Source: Sediminibacillus dalangtanensis (lineage in GTDB: Bacteria > Bacillota > Bacilli > Bacillales > Amphibacillaceae). Taken from it: a stretch of DNA of 64,000 nt. Positions 42,930 to 53,209 of the stretch are shown here, piece after piece. The translations under genes were made by a program, and so were the position numbers. The stretch is taken from contig NZ_CP046956.1 of the NCBI RefSeq assembly GCF_017792025.1, positions 3,720,001 through 3,784,000 on the forward strand, read 5' to 3'. Numbering within the stretch: the first letter of the stretch is position 1; the number at the start of each line of letters is the position of its first letter. A model generated the notes under the pieces. That model saw only the letters and a list, made by a program, of their open reading frames with translations. It was not told where the DNA came from and ran no database searches.

Positions 42930-43892
42930 GTGGCTAAAATTGACAATGTACTAGCAATTTTATGGATGCTTAGTTCAGGTGAAAAAATTACTGCAAAACA
43001 AATTTCAGAAAAGTTAGAGATGAATATAAGAACTGTATATCGTTATATTGATACACTTTCAATAAGTGGTGTACCTATAATTTCAGACGCAGGACATAAC
43101 GGTGGATACAATTTATTGAACAATTTTATTGAAGCTCCTCTTTTTTTTGATTTTGAGGAGCAAACCTCGCTATTTCACGCTGCTATTTTTGCAGAAGAAG
43201 CCGGGTATTATGGAGGTGAAGCACTAAACAGGGCTATTTCAAAGCTAAAAAAATATTCGAATCAAGAGCAGGAAACAAAGATAAATCAACATTTAACTAG
43301 TCTTGAAGTAATAAGTCGATTAAGTTCCCTCGCTATTGAACCTTTTTTGAAGGAGTTGGAGCAGGCCGTAGCTGACGGATACTCTGTAAAAGTTCTATAC
43401 CATAAAAATGCTGAAGGGGAATCAAAGTATAGATTGGTGGATCCGTACAGAATTATTTATTGGAATAATAAGTGGTATGTGATTGGATTTTGTCATCTTA
43501 GGAATGATATCCGTAGTTTTAGAGTAGATCGAATGGAAAGTCTAATGTTAACCGAAAATAAGTTTAACCGACCAGAAAATTTTTCAGCGCGTGACTTTTT
43601 TATGAAAAACCTTGTTCCAACTATAGAAGATAAGGAAGGGATTATTTCTTTGGTTATTAATGGAGATAAAGGGGCATTGAGTGATATTTGCCAACATTGG
43701 TTTTTAGGAAATTATTTACAAGAGTGGACTTCAAATCAAGCAGTATTTCTTCTTGAGAAAGATATGATACATACATTTGTGCCTTATTTACTTTTACCGT
43801 ACGGTAAATCTATTCGAGTTATTGAGCCAATCAGTCTTAAGAAAAGAATGATTGAAGTTTTGTCGGAATTAATAAAATTTCATCAAATTTGA
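42930..43892 (+). CDS. HTH plus WYL-domain transcriptional regulator (YafY/YobV-like)
   Basis: This 320-residue regulator has an N-terminal winged helix (ITAKQISEKLEMNIRTVYRYIDTLSISGVPI, residues about 18-50). A WYL domain covers about 145-230 with KVLYHKNAEGESKYRLVDPYRIIYWNNKWYVIGFCHLRNDIRSFRVDRM, and a WCX-like C-terminal extension follows. WYL proteins sense small ligands or nucleic acid. The GTG at 42930 follows AGAGGTGG closely. It directly precedes the DJ-1/PfpI gene (75-base gap) and probably controls it. Base composition is A+T-rich like the transposon remnants, suggesting transfer. Confidence 0.85.
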   Translation: MAKIDNVLAILWMLSSGEKITAKQISEKLEMNIRTVYRYIDTLSISGVPIISDAGHNGGYNLLNNFIEAPLFFDFEEQTSLFHAAIFAEEAGYYGGEALNRAISKLKKYSNQEQETKINQHLTSLEVISRLSSLAIEPFLKELEQAVADGYSVKVLYHKNAEGESKYRLVDPYRIIYWNNKWYVIGFCHLRNDIRSFRVDRMESLMLTENKFNRPENFSARDFFMKNLVPTIEDKEGIISLVINGDKGALSDICQHWFLGNYLQEWTSNQAVFLLEKDMIHTFVPYLLLPYGKSIRVIEPISLKKRMIEVLSELIKFHQI

Positions 43893-43967
43893 TAACTTCC
43901 CTGACGCTAGGTGTCAGGGAAGTTATGTTATCTTTGGCTATATTAAATGTGATTGGAGTGTTATTGG

Positions 43968-44597
43968 ATGACAAAAAAAGTTTTTCTTTATGTATTTAAT
44001 ACAATGTCGGACTGGGAATATGGATATTTAATTGCTGAACTAAACTCAGGAAGATATTTAAAAAAAGATTTAGCACCTTTAAAAGTAATTACAGTAGGAG
44101 CTAATAAAGAAATTATTACTACAATGGGAGGACTGAGCATAAAACCAGATATTTCCCTTGATGAGTGTACTCTTGAGAGTACGGATCTTATAATTTTACC
44201 TGGAGGGAATACTTGGAGAGAAGATATTCATCAACCTATTTTGAGAAAAATTGGCGAGGCTTTAAAGCTTGGCACTATTGTTGCTGCAATTTGTGGTGCA
44301 ACTGAGGGACTAGCGAATGTTGGATACCTTGATTCTAGAAAGCATACAAGCAATGACTTAGAGTATATTAAAATGGTCTGTCCTAATTATAAAGGAGAAA
44401 AATTTTATGAGATGGAACCTGTAGTATCTGGCGAGAATTTGGTTACTGCATCAGGAGTAGCTCCTCTGGAATTTGCGATGGAAGTAATAAAAAAATTAGA
44501 TGTATTTGCACCAGATACATTGCATTCATGGTATAACCTAAATAAGAATCATAAACCCGAATATTTTTTCCAGTTAATGGACTCAATAAGTAGATGA
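43968..44597 (+). CDS. DJ-1/PfpI family (class I glutamine amidotransferase-like) protein
   Basis: This 209-residue protein has VFLYVFNTMSDWEYGYLIAEL, LIILPGGNTWRE and the nucleophilic elbow Cys in VAAICGATEGLANVGYL. The fold is that of DJ-1/PfpI proteins, which act as glyoxalases/deglycases, chaperones or hydrolases. TTGGAG lies nine bases before the ATG at 43968. It is paired with the WYL regulator upstream, an arrangement common in Bacillaceae and clostridia. A strong terminator follows. Confidence 0.85.
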   Translation: MTKKVFLYVFNTMSDWEYGYLIAELNSGRYLKKDLAPLKVITVGANKEIITTMGGLSIKPDISLDECTLESTDLIILPGGNTWREDIHQPILRKIGEALKLGTIVAAICGATEGLANVGYLDSRKHTSNDLEYIKMVCPNYKGEKFYEMEPVVSGENLVTASGVAPLEFAMEVIKKLDVFAPDTLHSWYNLNKNHKPEYFFQLMDSISR

Positions 44598-44648
44598 GCT
44601 AAAAAAATCAACTTAGCAGTTTAATATTAGTATTAGTTTAAATAATTT

Positions 44649-44677
44649 CCATGCTTTAGACGATGTCTAAAGCATGG
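44649..44677 (+). terminator. Terminator of the DJ-1/PfpI gene
   Basis: CCATGCTTTAGAC and GTCTAAAGCATGG are perfect 13-bp arms with a 3-base loop, followed by a T tract. Confidence 0.93.
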
Positions 44678-45045
44678 TTTTTGTATATAACTTAAAATAA
44701 AGACCTTAAAAAGCAGTGTAGATGCAACTTGATCTTTCATTCTTTTTACCTGTTTTTCATAAAATAAGTAATTTAATTATGCCGACTTTGAAGTCAAAGC
44801 AAAGAGGTTGCTGTCATAATATTTTTTTCACTTTACTCTTGATATGATCCCACAACTGGTTAAGGGTAGGCGCATTTTTATTTTTTGTATCCGAAACATT
44901 TTCTTATTGAAGTAAAGGGTATAAAAACATATGGTGCTTCCTATTTTATGGAGTTCCGTTTTCCTGATATACCAACACTACACTTTAACAGATGCTAAAG
45001 CAAAAAGGCTGCCCCATTACGTTTTTCACTTGCGGACAGCCCTTT
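44678..45045. other. Gene-free A+T-rich stretch at the right side of the island
   Basis: No gene, terminator or repeat family member was recognised. Base composition returns to that of the core genome near 45.0 kb, which may mark the island boundary. Confidence 0.5.
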
Positions 45046-45942
45046 TCACTGCTGTTGCTTTATTTTTTTATGAATCCAAATGGCCGCCTGCATGCCGTCA
45101 CCCATGGCGATGGTCACTTGTTCCGAGTGGGCGACGATATCTCCGGCAGCAAAGACGTTTTCGACATTCGTCATCTTGGTTCTGGGGTCTACAAGAATGT
45201 GCTTGTTTTTATATAATTCGACGCCCAGCTGCTCGGCGAGCTGGGATCGTACTTCATTTCCGCCCATTGCTACAAAGGCATGATTCGTTTCCAAATTGCT
45301 GCCGTCCTCAAGCTTCACGCCTCTGATTTGATCCCCATCGGCCTTCAATTCAACAATTGATTGGTCAATCGGTTTAATACCTTGGGAATCAAGTTTGCTT
45401 TGCATCTCCTCTTCAATCGGCTGTAGTCCATGGTTGATCAACTGGATTTGGCTGGTCCAATTGGTCAATGCAAGCGCCATTCCTGCCCCCGCATTACCGG
45501 AGCCAATGACAACCACCTTTTTATCCAGAACTTCATACCCGTCGCAATCAGGGCAAATATAAACGCTAATACCGAGACAAGGCGGCAATTGTTCAAGTTC
45601 CGGCAAATGATCCTTAATCCCCGTTGCAATCAAAATCGCCTTTGTTTCGTGATTACTGTTACTAGTAGCAACAGAAAATAACTTGTCCTGCTTGTTGACC
45701 TGCTCTACGGTTTCTTCAATAAAATTTACTCCGAGCTCTTCAGCCTGTCGCCGACCGGTACGGCGCAAGGTGGCCCCACTTATCCCTTCTGGCCAGCCAA
45801 GAATATTATGGTAGCAGCGGCAAAGACTTGACCTGCCGTCTGCGGCATCGATAACCAGAACATTGTCACGGTAACGGCCCAACTGAATAGCCGCCTGCAG
45901 TCCGGCGATTCCGCCGCCGATAATGATACAGTCGTAGACCAA
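45046..45942 (-). CDS. Thioredoxin reductase-like NAD(P)/FAD oxidoreductase
   Basis: This 298-residue flavoprotein has VYDCIIIGGGIAGLQAAIQLGRYRDNVLVIDA (FAD), HNILGWPEGISG, a redox-like CPDC in SVYICPDCDGYEVLDKKVVVIGSGNAGAGMALAL, and C-terminal VENVFAAGDIVAHSEQVTIAMGDGMQAA. It lies in the TrxB/AhpF-like family, but the disulfide is CPDC where thioredoxin reductases usually have CATC, and a second pair, CRC, occurs near residue 39. Partner protein unknown. The TTG at 45942 has GGAGGTG five bases upstream. The gap to the AEC transporter upstream is about 100 bases. Confidence 0.82.
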   Translation of the reverse strand: MVYDCIIIGGGIAGLQAAIQLGRYRDNVLVIDAADGRSSLCRCYHNILGWPEGISGATLRRTGRRQAEELGVNFIEETVEQVNKQDKLFSVATSNSNHETKAILIATGIKDHLPELEQLPPCLGISVYICPDCDGYEVLDKKVVVIGSGNAGAGMALALTNWTSQIQLINHGLQPIEEEMQSKLDSQGIKPIDQSIVELKADGDQIRGVKLEDGSNLETNHAFVAMGGNEVRSQLAEQLGVELYKNKHILVDPRTKMTNVENVFAAGDIVAHSEQVTIAMGDGMQAAIWIHKKIKQQQ

Positions 45943-46044
45943 CCCTTCACCTCCATCATTACTAGTTGTTATCACTAGTATAAACAGAAGCTGTACTTTC
46001 ACGACTGTAAGTTTTTAACAAAGGGAACCATTCCTATTTTGCAG

Positions 46045-46962
46045 TTAAAGAACAAGAAACATCAACAACGGAATCGTGATGATACTCAGTAATGTACTAA
46101 GCAACGTAGCGCTTGATACGAATCCCGGTTTTGTCTGAAATTGCAGGGCATATATCGTGGTATTTGCTGCTGTCGGAGTTGCTGCCGTCAATATCATAAT
46201 CGCTTTGACCATATCGCCGACCGGCAAAAAGGAAGCAATTGCATACGCAATAACTGGAGCAAGAAGCAGTTTGATCGACAGTGAAGCCCCCAACTTTCCA
46301 TATTCCAATTGTCTCAACGAAATACTGGCGAGCTGCATGCCCAAAACAATCATGACGGTAGGAATGGTCGCATCAGCCACCATGCTGACTGCAGACATCA
46401 CTTGATCTCCGATTCCGATTTGCAGTCCATTCAACAGCAACCCCAATATCGCGCCATAGACGATTGGTACCTTGACCACTTCCTTCAAGGGAGAAAACGA
46501 CTGCCCGCCCTGTTCACTGCCTTTGGCAGCATAATAAATACCCGCTGTACACATGATTAACTGTTGCAACACCATCAGGATTACCGCGTAATGAAAACCC
46601 TCCTCCCCGAAAATAAGCAGTATCAACGGTGCTCCGTAATTACCGTTATTCATAAATGCAGAAGCAAGGATAAAGCCGCTGGTCGTATTTTTATCCCAGC
46701 GATTAATCCAGGCAAGAAGATAGCAAACCACAATGGATACCGCACATAAGACGACTAAATAAATGCTCAAATAAACATAGTCCAACGTTATTTCATTCTG
46801 GTAAAACGTCCGGAAAGCCAAAAAGGGCGACATTAGATAAATCGCGATGGTCGAGATAGGCTTTAATTCGAATTTCCACACTTTCTGTCCGATAAAGCCA
46901 AGTGCAAATACTCCAAAAATCGGGATAAGGACTCCAAAGAATTCCACAAATCTCCCCCCCAC
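46045..46962 (-). CDS. AEC family (auxin efflux carrier-like) transporter
   Basis: This 305-residue membrane protein has about ten helices: GVFALGFIGQKVWKFELKPISTIAIYLMSPFLAF, ASAFMNNGNYGAPLILLIFGEEGF (Asn-Asn-Gly motif typical of the family) and the C-terminal TAATPTAANTTIYALQF. AEC proteins export or import organic acids such as malate or malonate; the substrate here is unknown. It is transcribed toward the thioredoxin-reductase-like gene. Confidence 0.85.
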   Translation of the reverse strand: MGGRFVEFFGVLIPIFGVFALGFIGQKVWKFELKPISTIAIYLMSPFLAFRTFYQNEITLDYVYLSIYLVVLCAVSIVVCYLLAWINRWDKNTTSGFILASAFMNNGNYGAPLILLIFGEEGFHYAVILMVLQQLIMCTAGIYYAAKGSEQGGQSFSPLKEVVKVPIVYGAILGLLLNGLQIGIGDQVMSAVSMVADATIPTVMIVLGMQLASISLRQLEYGKLGASLSIKLLLAPVIAYAIASFLPVGDMVKAIMILTAATPTAANTTIYALQFQTKPGFVSSATLLSTLLSIITIPLLMFLVL

Positions 46963-46968
46963 ATAAGA

Positions 46969-46992
46969 AAAGGGACCTTTTTCAGATCCCTT
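46969..46992 (-). terminator. Terminator of the second GH1 gene
   Basis: AAGGGACCT and AGATCCCTT form a 9-bp stem with one mismatch and an A/T-rich loop, with T4 downstream on the minus strand. Confidence 0.7.
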
Positions 46993-47004
46993 TACATGTC
47001 TGTT

Positions 47005-48474
<1,470 letters not shown>

Positions 48475-48486
48475 TTATATTTCCTT

Positions 48487-48927
48487 CTACTTTACGATCC
48501 GTTTCCGACCAGCTTTTTTAATCACCTGGTTGATTACTTCAGAAAACACGAGACCAATGGCAATCGCTCCTGAAATCAATCCCGCTTTTGCAGCCAGCTG
48601 GACCGCAGCGTTATAGTCATTCTCCACGAAATTGCGCATGGCGTCATAAGCCAGTCCGCCTGGTACCAATGGGATGATACCGGAAACATTGAAGATGATT
48701 ACTGGTGTTTTATAGAATTTTGCACATACTTGGCTTAAACCACCGACTAAAAATGCACCCGCTAGCGTTGCCGGTACTGCATCGGTTCCCTCGGCTGCCA
48801 ATCCATAATACAGCACCCAACCGAGCATCCCGACCAATCCACATTGAATCAATGCATTGCGCGGTGCATTGAAAAGCACTCCGAATCCGGCGGCTGCTAT
48901 AAAGCTGGTGACCAGCTGTTCTCCCAT
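48487..48927 (-). CDS. Threonine/serine exporter, ThrE_2 (YjjB-like) half
   Basis: This 146-residue membrane protein has four to five helices with FNAPRNALIQCGLVGMLGWVLYY, GLSQVCAKFYKTPVIIFNVSGIIPLVPGG and LAYDAMRNFV. It matches the C-terminal half of ThrE, encoded separately as in E. coli YjjB. It pairs with the ThrE_1 half encoded immediately upstream (18-base gap). The ATG at 48927 was preferred over a TTG nine bases earlier by spacing to AAAGG. Confidence 0.85.
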   Translation of the reverse strand: MGEQLVTSFIAAAGFGVLFNAPRNALIQCGLVGMLGWVLYYGLAAEGTDAVPATLAGAFLVGGLSQVCAKFYKTPVIIFNVSGIIPLVPGGLAYDAMRNFVENDYNAAVQLAAKAGLISGAIAIGLVFSEVINQVIKKAGRKRIVK

Positions 48928-48945
48928 ACCATCCAAACCTTTCTA

Positions 48946-49704
48946 TCAAACAAATGAAATTCCGACAGCGATCCCGGCGCCGATAGCACAGGCTGTTAGC
49001 AGCGCCTCTGCACCTTTGGATAAGCCTGCAACGAGATGCCCCGCCATCAAATCGCGGACAGCGTTGGTGATCAATAGACCCGGTACCAGCGGCATGACTG
49101 CCCCGATGATTATTTTATCCATTTCGGCGCCAAGCTGGAGATGAATAAACAAAAGGGACAACAGACCAATAATGACGGATGCCAAAAATTCAGCAAAAAA
49201 GCGGATTTCCACCCAGTCGTGGAATCTTTCCATTGCCAGATAGCCGGCAGCACCAGCAACCATCGCCGGGACAAAGTCAAGCCAACTGCCATCGAACATG
49301 ATCGCAAAGCAGCCGCTTACCAGTGCCGCTGCAATCACTTGGAAGAAGAGCGAAAAACTATAACTGTCCAAATCGGTTTGTTTCAACTGATCATTGGCTT
49401 CGGTCATGGAAAGCTCGCCGTTTGTGACCTGCCGAGATATACTGTTGACAACGGCTATCTTATGCAAGTCCGTCGAGCGTTCGGATATTCGCATGAAATT
49501 GGTCGGGTCCGTTCCGTCTATGGAAAAAATAATTCCTGTCGGTGTTACATAGCTTTGAGAAGCAGTCTTTCCGAACGAAGCGGCAATCCGTTGCATGGTA
49601 TCCTCGACGCGGTGTGTTTCTGCCCCGCTCTGCAGCATGATTTTCCCTGCCAGCAGGCAGACACTCGTAATACTTGGCGGTGTTGATTTTACATCCATAT
49701 CCAT
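48946..49704 (-). CDS. Threonine/serine exporter, ThrE_1 (YjjP-like) half
   Basis: This 252-residue protein has a cytoplasmic N-terminal domain (ITSVCLLAGKIMLQSGAETHRVEDTMQRIAASFG; SYVTPTGIIFSID) and about five membrane helices ending in GAEALLTACAIGAGIAVGISFV. The PLVPGLLITNAVRDLMAGHLVAGLSKGAEA block is the ThrE signature. With YjjB-like partners it exports amino or small carboxylic acids. The start could be the ATG at 49698, which is better spaced from GGAGAAG. Confidence 0.87.
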   Translation of the reverse strand: MDMDVKSTPPSITSVCLLAGKIMLQSGAETHRVEDTMQRIAASFGKTASQSYVTPTGIIFSIDGTDPTNFMRISERSTDLHKIAVVNSISRQVTNGELSMTEANDQLKQTDLDSYSFSLFFQVIAAALVSGCFAIMFDGSWLDFVPAMVAGAAGYLAMERFHDWVEIRFFAEFLASVIIGLLSLLFIHLQLGAEMDKIIIGAVMPLVPGLLITNAVRDLMAGHLVAGLSKGAEALLTACAIGAGIAVGISFV

Positions 49705-49884
49705 CTTCTCCGTAATCAGCTTATATTGGTATTATAAGAGCAAACACCGACGAAAAACAATGACAACGGACTGCTTCTCCATAGTCGGGAACAAAGAATC
49801 TCATTTTTGGCGTCCTACTACCTATCACCAGTGACTCAAAGCACCACTGGAATAAATAGACTGTTTTTTAAAAGCTGTTGACCA

Positions 49885-50000
49885 GCGGAGGAATTAAACG
49901 GAGACTCCAGCGGGAGGAAAGGCCTAGGTGAGACCCCGGAGAGCGATAGCTCGAGGAGGCTCACCAGCCGCCCGCGGAAAGCGTAGTTTATTTCCGCAGT
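49885..50000. repeat. Dispersed CTTTCCGCGGG module, type B (copy 2)
   Basis: CGGAGACTCCAGCGGGAGGA, AGGTGAGACCCCGGAGAGCG, AGCTCGAGGAGGCTCACCAG and CCGCCCGCGGAAAGCGTAGT are the inverse of the copy at 13.5 kb. The gap between thrE and the MerR gene otherwise holds only the MerR promoter. Confidence 0.78.
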
Positions 50001-50040
50001 GTGAACATAGCGTCATGATTAAAAAGTGAAAAAAAACCGG

Positions 50041-50071
50041 TTGACTCTCACGTTACGTGATAGCTTATCGT
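50041..50071 (+). promoter_or_regulatory. MerR-type promoter with 19-bp spacer
   Basis: TTGACT and TATCGT are separated by exactly 19 bases, with the dyad TCACGTTACGTGA in the spacer. Elongated spacers with a central dyad are the hallmark of promoters activated by MerR proteins, and CTCACGTTACGTGAG-like boxes are typical of TipA/Mta-class regulators. It implies autoregulation of the gene 25 bases downstream. Confidence 0.85.
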
Positions 50072-50095
50072 TACAAAGGAAGGGAGGTTCCTTTA

Positions 50096-50839
50096 ATGGG
50101 AATGACAGTTAAACAAGTCGCCGATCTAGTCGGAATCAGTGTGCGCACACTCCATCATTATGATGAAATCGGATTGCTGCCTCCAACTGACATATCGTCC
50201 GGAGGATACAGAATCTATTCGGACGAGGATTTGGAGCAGCTTCAACAAATTCTCTTTTACAAAGAACTCGGATTTCCATTAAAACGAATCAGTGAAATAA
50301 TGAATGCACCTTCCTTCGATCGCCGGGAAGCCTTGGAACTGCAGCACAGCATGCTGCTGGAAAAAAGGCGCCGGCTCGATAACATGATTGCATTGGTGGA
50401 ACAGACGATTCAATCAGCAAAAGGAGAGATCAAAATGACGAATGAAGAAAAGTTTGCCGGGTTTGATTTCAGCCGAAACCCTTATGAGCAAGAAGCACGG
50501 GAACGATGGGGAGATAAAGCTGTCGATGAATCGAACCAAAAGCTCGGAACCATGACGAATGAAGAGCAGCAGGCAATGGGGGAAGAAATGAATAATATTT
50601 ACCGGTGCCTTGCCGGTATACGCCACCAAGATCCTGCATCGGAAGAAGCGCAGGCTGCTATTGGGGAATGGTTCCGTTTGTTGAACAAAATGGGCAGCTA
50701 TTCGCCAGACGCCTTCAAGGGGCTTGGTCAAATGTATGTCGATGATGAGCGGTTCACGAAAAACATCGACCAATTCGGATCCGGCCTGGCGACTTTCATG
50801 CGGGATGCCATGGCAGTGTTTGCCGACAACCGTCAATAA
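50096..50839 (+). CDS. MerR-family regulator with TipAS antibiotic-recognition domain
   Basis: This 247-residue protein has an N-terminal MerR winged helix (VKQVADLVGISVRTLHHYDEIGLLPPT, then GGYRIYSDEDLEQLQQILFYKELGFPL). A coiled-coil linker (about 75-110) and a C-terminal TipAS-like helical domain follow, with ERWGDKAVDESNQKL and MNNIYRCLAGIRHQDPASEEAQAAIGEWF. TipAL/Mta/SkgA relatives bind thiopeptides or other hydrophobic drugs and activate transcription. GGAAGGGAGG lies eight bases before the ATG. No efflux gene is downstream on this strand, so its only visible target is its own promoter. A MATE pump lies convergently nearby. Confidence 0.9.
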   Translation: MGMTVKQVADLVGISVRTLHHYDEIGLLPPTDISSGGYRIYSDEDLEQLQQILFYKELGFPLKRISEIMNAPSFDRREALELQHSMLLEKRRRLDNMIALVEQTIQSAKGEIKMTNEEKFAGFDFSRNPYEQEARERWGDKAVDESNQKLGTMTNEEQQAMGEEMNNIYRCLAGIRHQDPASEEAQAAIGEWFRLLNKMGSYSPDAFKGLGQMYVDDERFTKNIDQFGSGLATFMRDAMAVFADNRQ

Positions 50840-50849
50840 TAAGCGCTAA

Positions 50850-50880
50850 AAACCCAGGTGCCATAAGGCGGCCTGGGTTT
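50850..50880 (+). terminator. Bidirectional terminator after the MerR gene
   Basis: AAACCCAGG and CCTGGGTTT pair across a 13-base loop, followed by CT7 on the plus strand and T5 on the minus strand. Confidence 0.92.
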
Positions 50881-51012
50881 CTTTTTTTCTGTAAGCCTCG
50901 TAGGTTTCAACTTCCTTCTCTTAACATTTCTGTTGAACCTCAAAAGAGAAAGTCCCCTTGTCCAATCCAGTAGAAACCCTTCTTGCAAAATATCTATTAA
51001 AACGGCATCGTT

Positions 51013-51630
51013 TCATTTTGTTTTTTGTGAATCACGAGAGGTTCCTTCCTGACCGGGAAGCCCAAAGAAATCATCGATGTGTGTATAATCACCTGCCATG
51101 CGGCCAATTACCTGTAAAGCTTCCGGGTCCACTTTATCTGTTTCCATATATACTTCGTCTTGGATATGGTAACAAACCAGTCTGCCGAGTACGAGACTGT
51201 TGCTGCCGATATCGATGATACGGTCAAGCTCACATTCCATTTGGACAGGAGCAGCCGCTACCCGCGGAGAGCTTATCCTCTCGCCCGGAACCGCTGTAAG
51301 GCCAGCTTGCGAGAATTCGTCCGTTTCAGGAGGGTAAGCTTTGCTTGTTTCGTACATTTGATTGGCAAGCTGTTCATTGACAATGTTGACGACAAACGCT
51401 TTTGTAGCCCGGACATTTTCGAGCGTGTCCTTTACTCTTCCTGATCCACCGACAGAAAAACAAAGGGTGATTGGCTCCATGGAAGCCACGGTAAAAAAGC
51501 TGAAAGGTGCCAGATTGGGGATACCTTCTTCATTGATGGTTGACACCCAGGCAATCGGACGCGGAACTACCGCGCCCTTGATCAGTTTACTCATGTCTCG
51601 TTCTGCAAATTGTGATGGCTCGATTTTCAT
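51013..51630 (-). CDS. Flavin reductase-like FMN-binding split-barrel protein
   Basis: This 205-residue protein has KGAVVPRPIAWVSTINEEGIPNLAPFSFFTVASMEPITLCFSVGG, the flavin-binding core of the YwrF/DIM6/NTAB group, then KAFVVNIVNEQLANQMYETSKAYP. It likely binds FMN and acts as a reductase or oxygenase partner. Its ATG overlaps the MATE stop codon (ATGA), so the two are translationally coupled. Confidence 0.87.
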   Translation of the reverse strand: MKIEPSQFAERDMSKLIKGAVVPRPIAWVSTINEEGIPNLAPFSFFTVASMEPITLCFSVGGSGRVKDTLENVRATKAFVVNIVNEQLANQMYETSKAYPPETDEFSQAGLTAVPGERISSPRVAAAPVQMECELDRIIDIGSNSLVLGRLVCYHIQDEVYMETDKVDPEALQVIGRMAGDYTHIDDFFGLPGQEGTSRDSQKTK

Positions 51631-52994
51631 TCGAATTCCCCCTTTTGACTGTCTGACTTATTCTGGAACAGTTTTTTCTCTCGCCATTTTCCATAGCGGT
51701 AATAAAGGAAAGCAAATAAGCTGCTAATAACAAAGCTGATACCCATTCCGACGGCGATTCCGGTTTCCCCCAGCAGTTGCGAGCATACGTAAGTCAGCGG
51801 GTAACGCAAAACCCAAAAAGAGATAATATTCAGGATAAGCACCTGATACATTGCCCCTGCCGCACGTACCGTTCCATTCAAGATAAAATTGATGCCTAAA
51901 AATGGGTAAAAGAAGGCGACAATGCGCAAATAATGACTGCCAAACTGGACTGGTTCTGGCTCCTGAATAAATAATTTGATCGCAACTTCGGCCAAAAGCA
52001 CCAGCAACAGAGCCAATAGAAGCATGATCACCAGGTTATACAACAGGCCGTATTTTGTAATTCTGCTAACCCGGTCCCATTTGCGTACACCAATGTTTTG
52101 TCCGGCCATGCTGTTGACTGCCGTTCCCAATGCCTGGGCAGGAAGCATGATCACGCTGTCCAGCCGCTGTGCGGCACTGAAACCCGCGACTACTGCTTCT
52201 CCATGAGACGTCACCACACTCATGATTGCCGCCACTCCGGCAGAAATCACCGACATCTGCAAGCCGGATGGAACACCGAGGTTCAAAATCAACAGTACCT
52301 CTTCCCGTTTTGGCAGATTGGGGACAGAGAATGGCACGAGTTGATGCTTCAGCATATAATAAATGCCATATAAAAAAGCGATGCCTTGTGAAAGAATGGT
52401 TGCATAGGCGGCTCCGTCCACCCCTAATCCAATCCCGCTGATCAACAGTGGATCCAAAAAGATATTGAGAACGACCGCAATCATGACAAACCGAAGCGGT
52501 GTCCGACTGTCTCCGACTGCGCGCAGCACGGTACCAATGAAGTTATACCCCAATAGGAAAAGGATGCCCAGCGCATTTATCCGCAGGTATGTGACTGCTT
52601 CTCCCATCATGGCCTCCGGGGTTCCGAGCAATCCTAGAATCGTTTCGGCGAAAAGGAACCCGACAATTCCCAAAACAATCGCCATGGCAGTCAGCACCAC
52701 GACAAAGGCATTGAGGTAACGTTTCAATCCCTCTTCGTTGTCTTTTCCTTTTTGCTGTGACAGAATCGTCAAGGTGGCATTATTTATTCCGATAATAAAA
52801 GATAAGATAGTAAAGATAACCGTACTGGAAACAGCTACCGCCCCGAGTGCATTTCCACCAAGCAGATTTCCCACCCACAGGCTGTCCGTGAACTGATACG
52901 AAACCTGCAGCAGATTGGTAAAAATAATCGGTGCCGAAAACACCAGCATCTGTTTTACTATGTTCCCTTCCGTAAAATCTTGTTGTCTCCTCAA
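51627..52994 (-). CDS. MATE family efflux transporter
   Basis: This 455-residue transporter has 12 helices in two related halves. It starts FTEGNIVKQMLVFSAPIIFTNLLQVSYQFTDSLWVGNLLG, with AVSSTVIFTILSFIIGINNATLTILSQQKG and the second-half GVPSGLQMSVISAG. It exports cationic drugs or metabolites with Na+ or H+. The start is TTG with AAGGGAG eight bases upstream. The coupled downstream flavin-binding protein suggests a shared, unidentified physiological substrate or a simple detoxification pair. Confidence 0.9.
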   Translation of the reverse strand: MRRQQDFTEGNIVKQMLVFSAPIIFTNLLQVSYQFTDSLWVGNLLGGNALGAVAVSSTVIFTILSFIIGINNATLTILSQQKGKDNEEGLKRYLNAFVVVLTAMAIVLGIVGFLFAETILGLLGTPEAMMGEAVTYLRINALGILFLLGYNFIGTVLRAVGDSRTPLRFVMIAVVLNIFLDPLLISGIGLGVDGAAYATILSQGIAFLYGIYYMLKHQLVPFSVPNLPKREEVLLILNLGVPSGLQMSVISAGVAAIMSVVTSHGEAVVAGFSAAQRLDSVIMLPAQALGTAVNSMAGQNIGVRKWDRVSRITKYGLLYNLVIMLLLALLLVLLAEVAIKLFIQEPEPVQFGSHYLRIVAFFYPFLGINFILNGTVRAAGAMYQVLILNIISFWVLRYPLTYVCSQLLGETGIAVGMGISFVISSLFAFLYYRYGKWREKKLFQNKSDSQKGEFE

Positions 52995-53209
52995 TGGTAA
53001 GACTCCCTTATCTCGTCTTTCTCCTCATCTTATCACGGAGATAACAGAAAATCATGAAGCATGGCTTGTACCTTTCTCAACACTAGAGGGAAAAGATCGT
53101 ACAAACATGCCGAAAATCAGAAACCGTGTAAGATTTTCTCACCGAACTACTGTCAATTCGATAAGCATCTTTTAGAATAAGGATAAATTCACGACGAAGG
53201 AGCGCTGGA

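Larger units (their letters stand above)
42227..44690 (+). mobile_element. Remnant of a Tn554-type transposon with A+T-rich cargo
   Basis: The tnpB 3' end, tnpC, a WYL regulator and a DJ-1/PfpI gene lie in one direction. They are in visibly A+T-richer DNA than the surrounding genes, and the local strand is opposite to the flanking lic and oxidoreductase genes. Order tnpB-tnpC-cargo is that of Tn554-family elements, whose cargo lies beyond tnpC. The right boundary is uncertain; the A+T-rich character continues to about 44.9 kb. No tnpA was found. Confidence 0.55.

Noticed and set aside
44931..45326. Open frame on the plus strand at the island edge
   Set aside because: It mostly overlaps the 3' end of the thioredoxin-reductase-like gene on the other strand and lacks a ribosome site; protein has no recognisable features.
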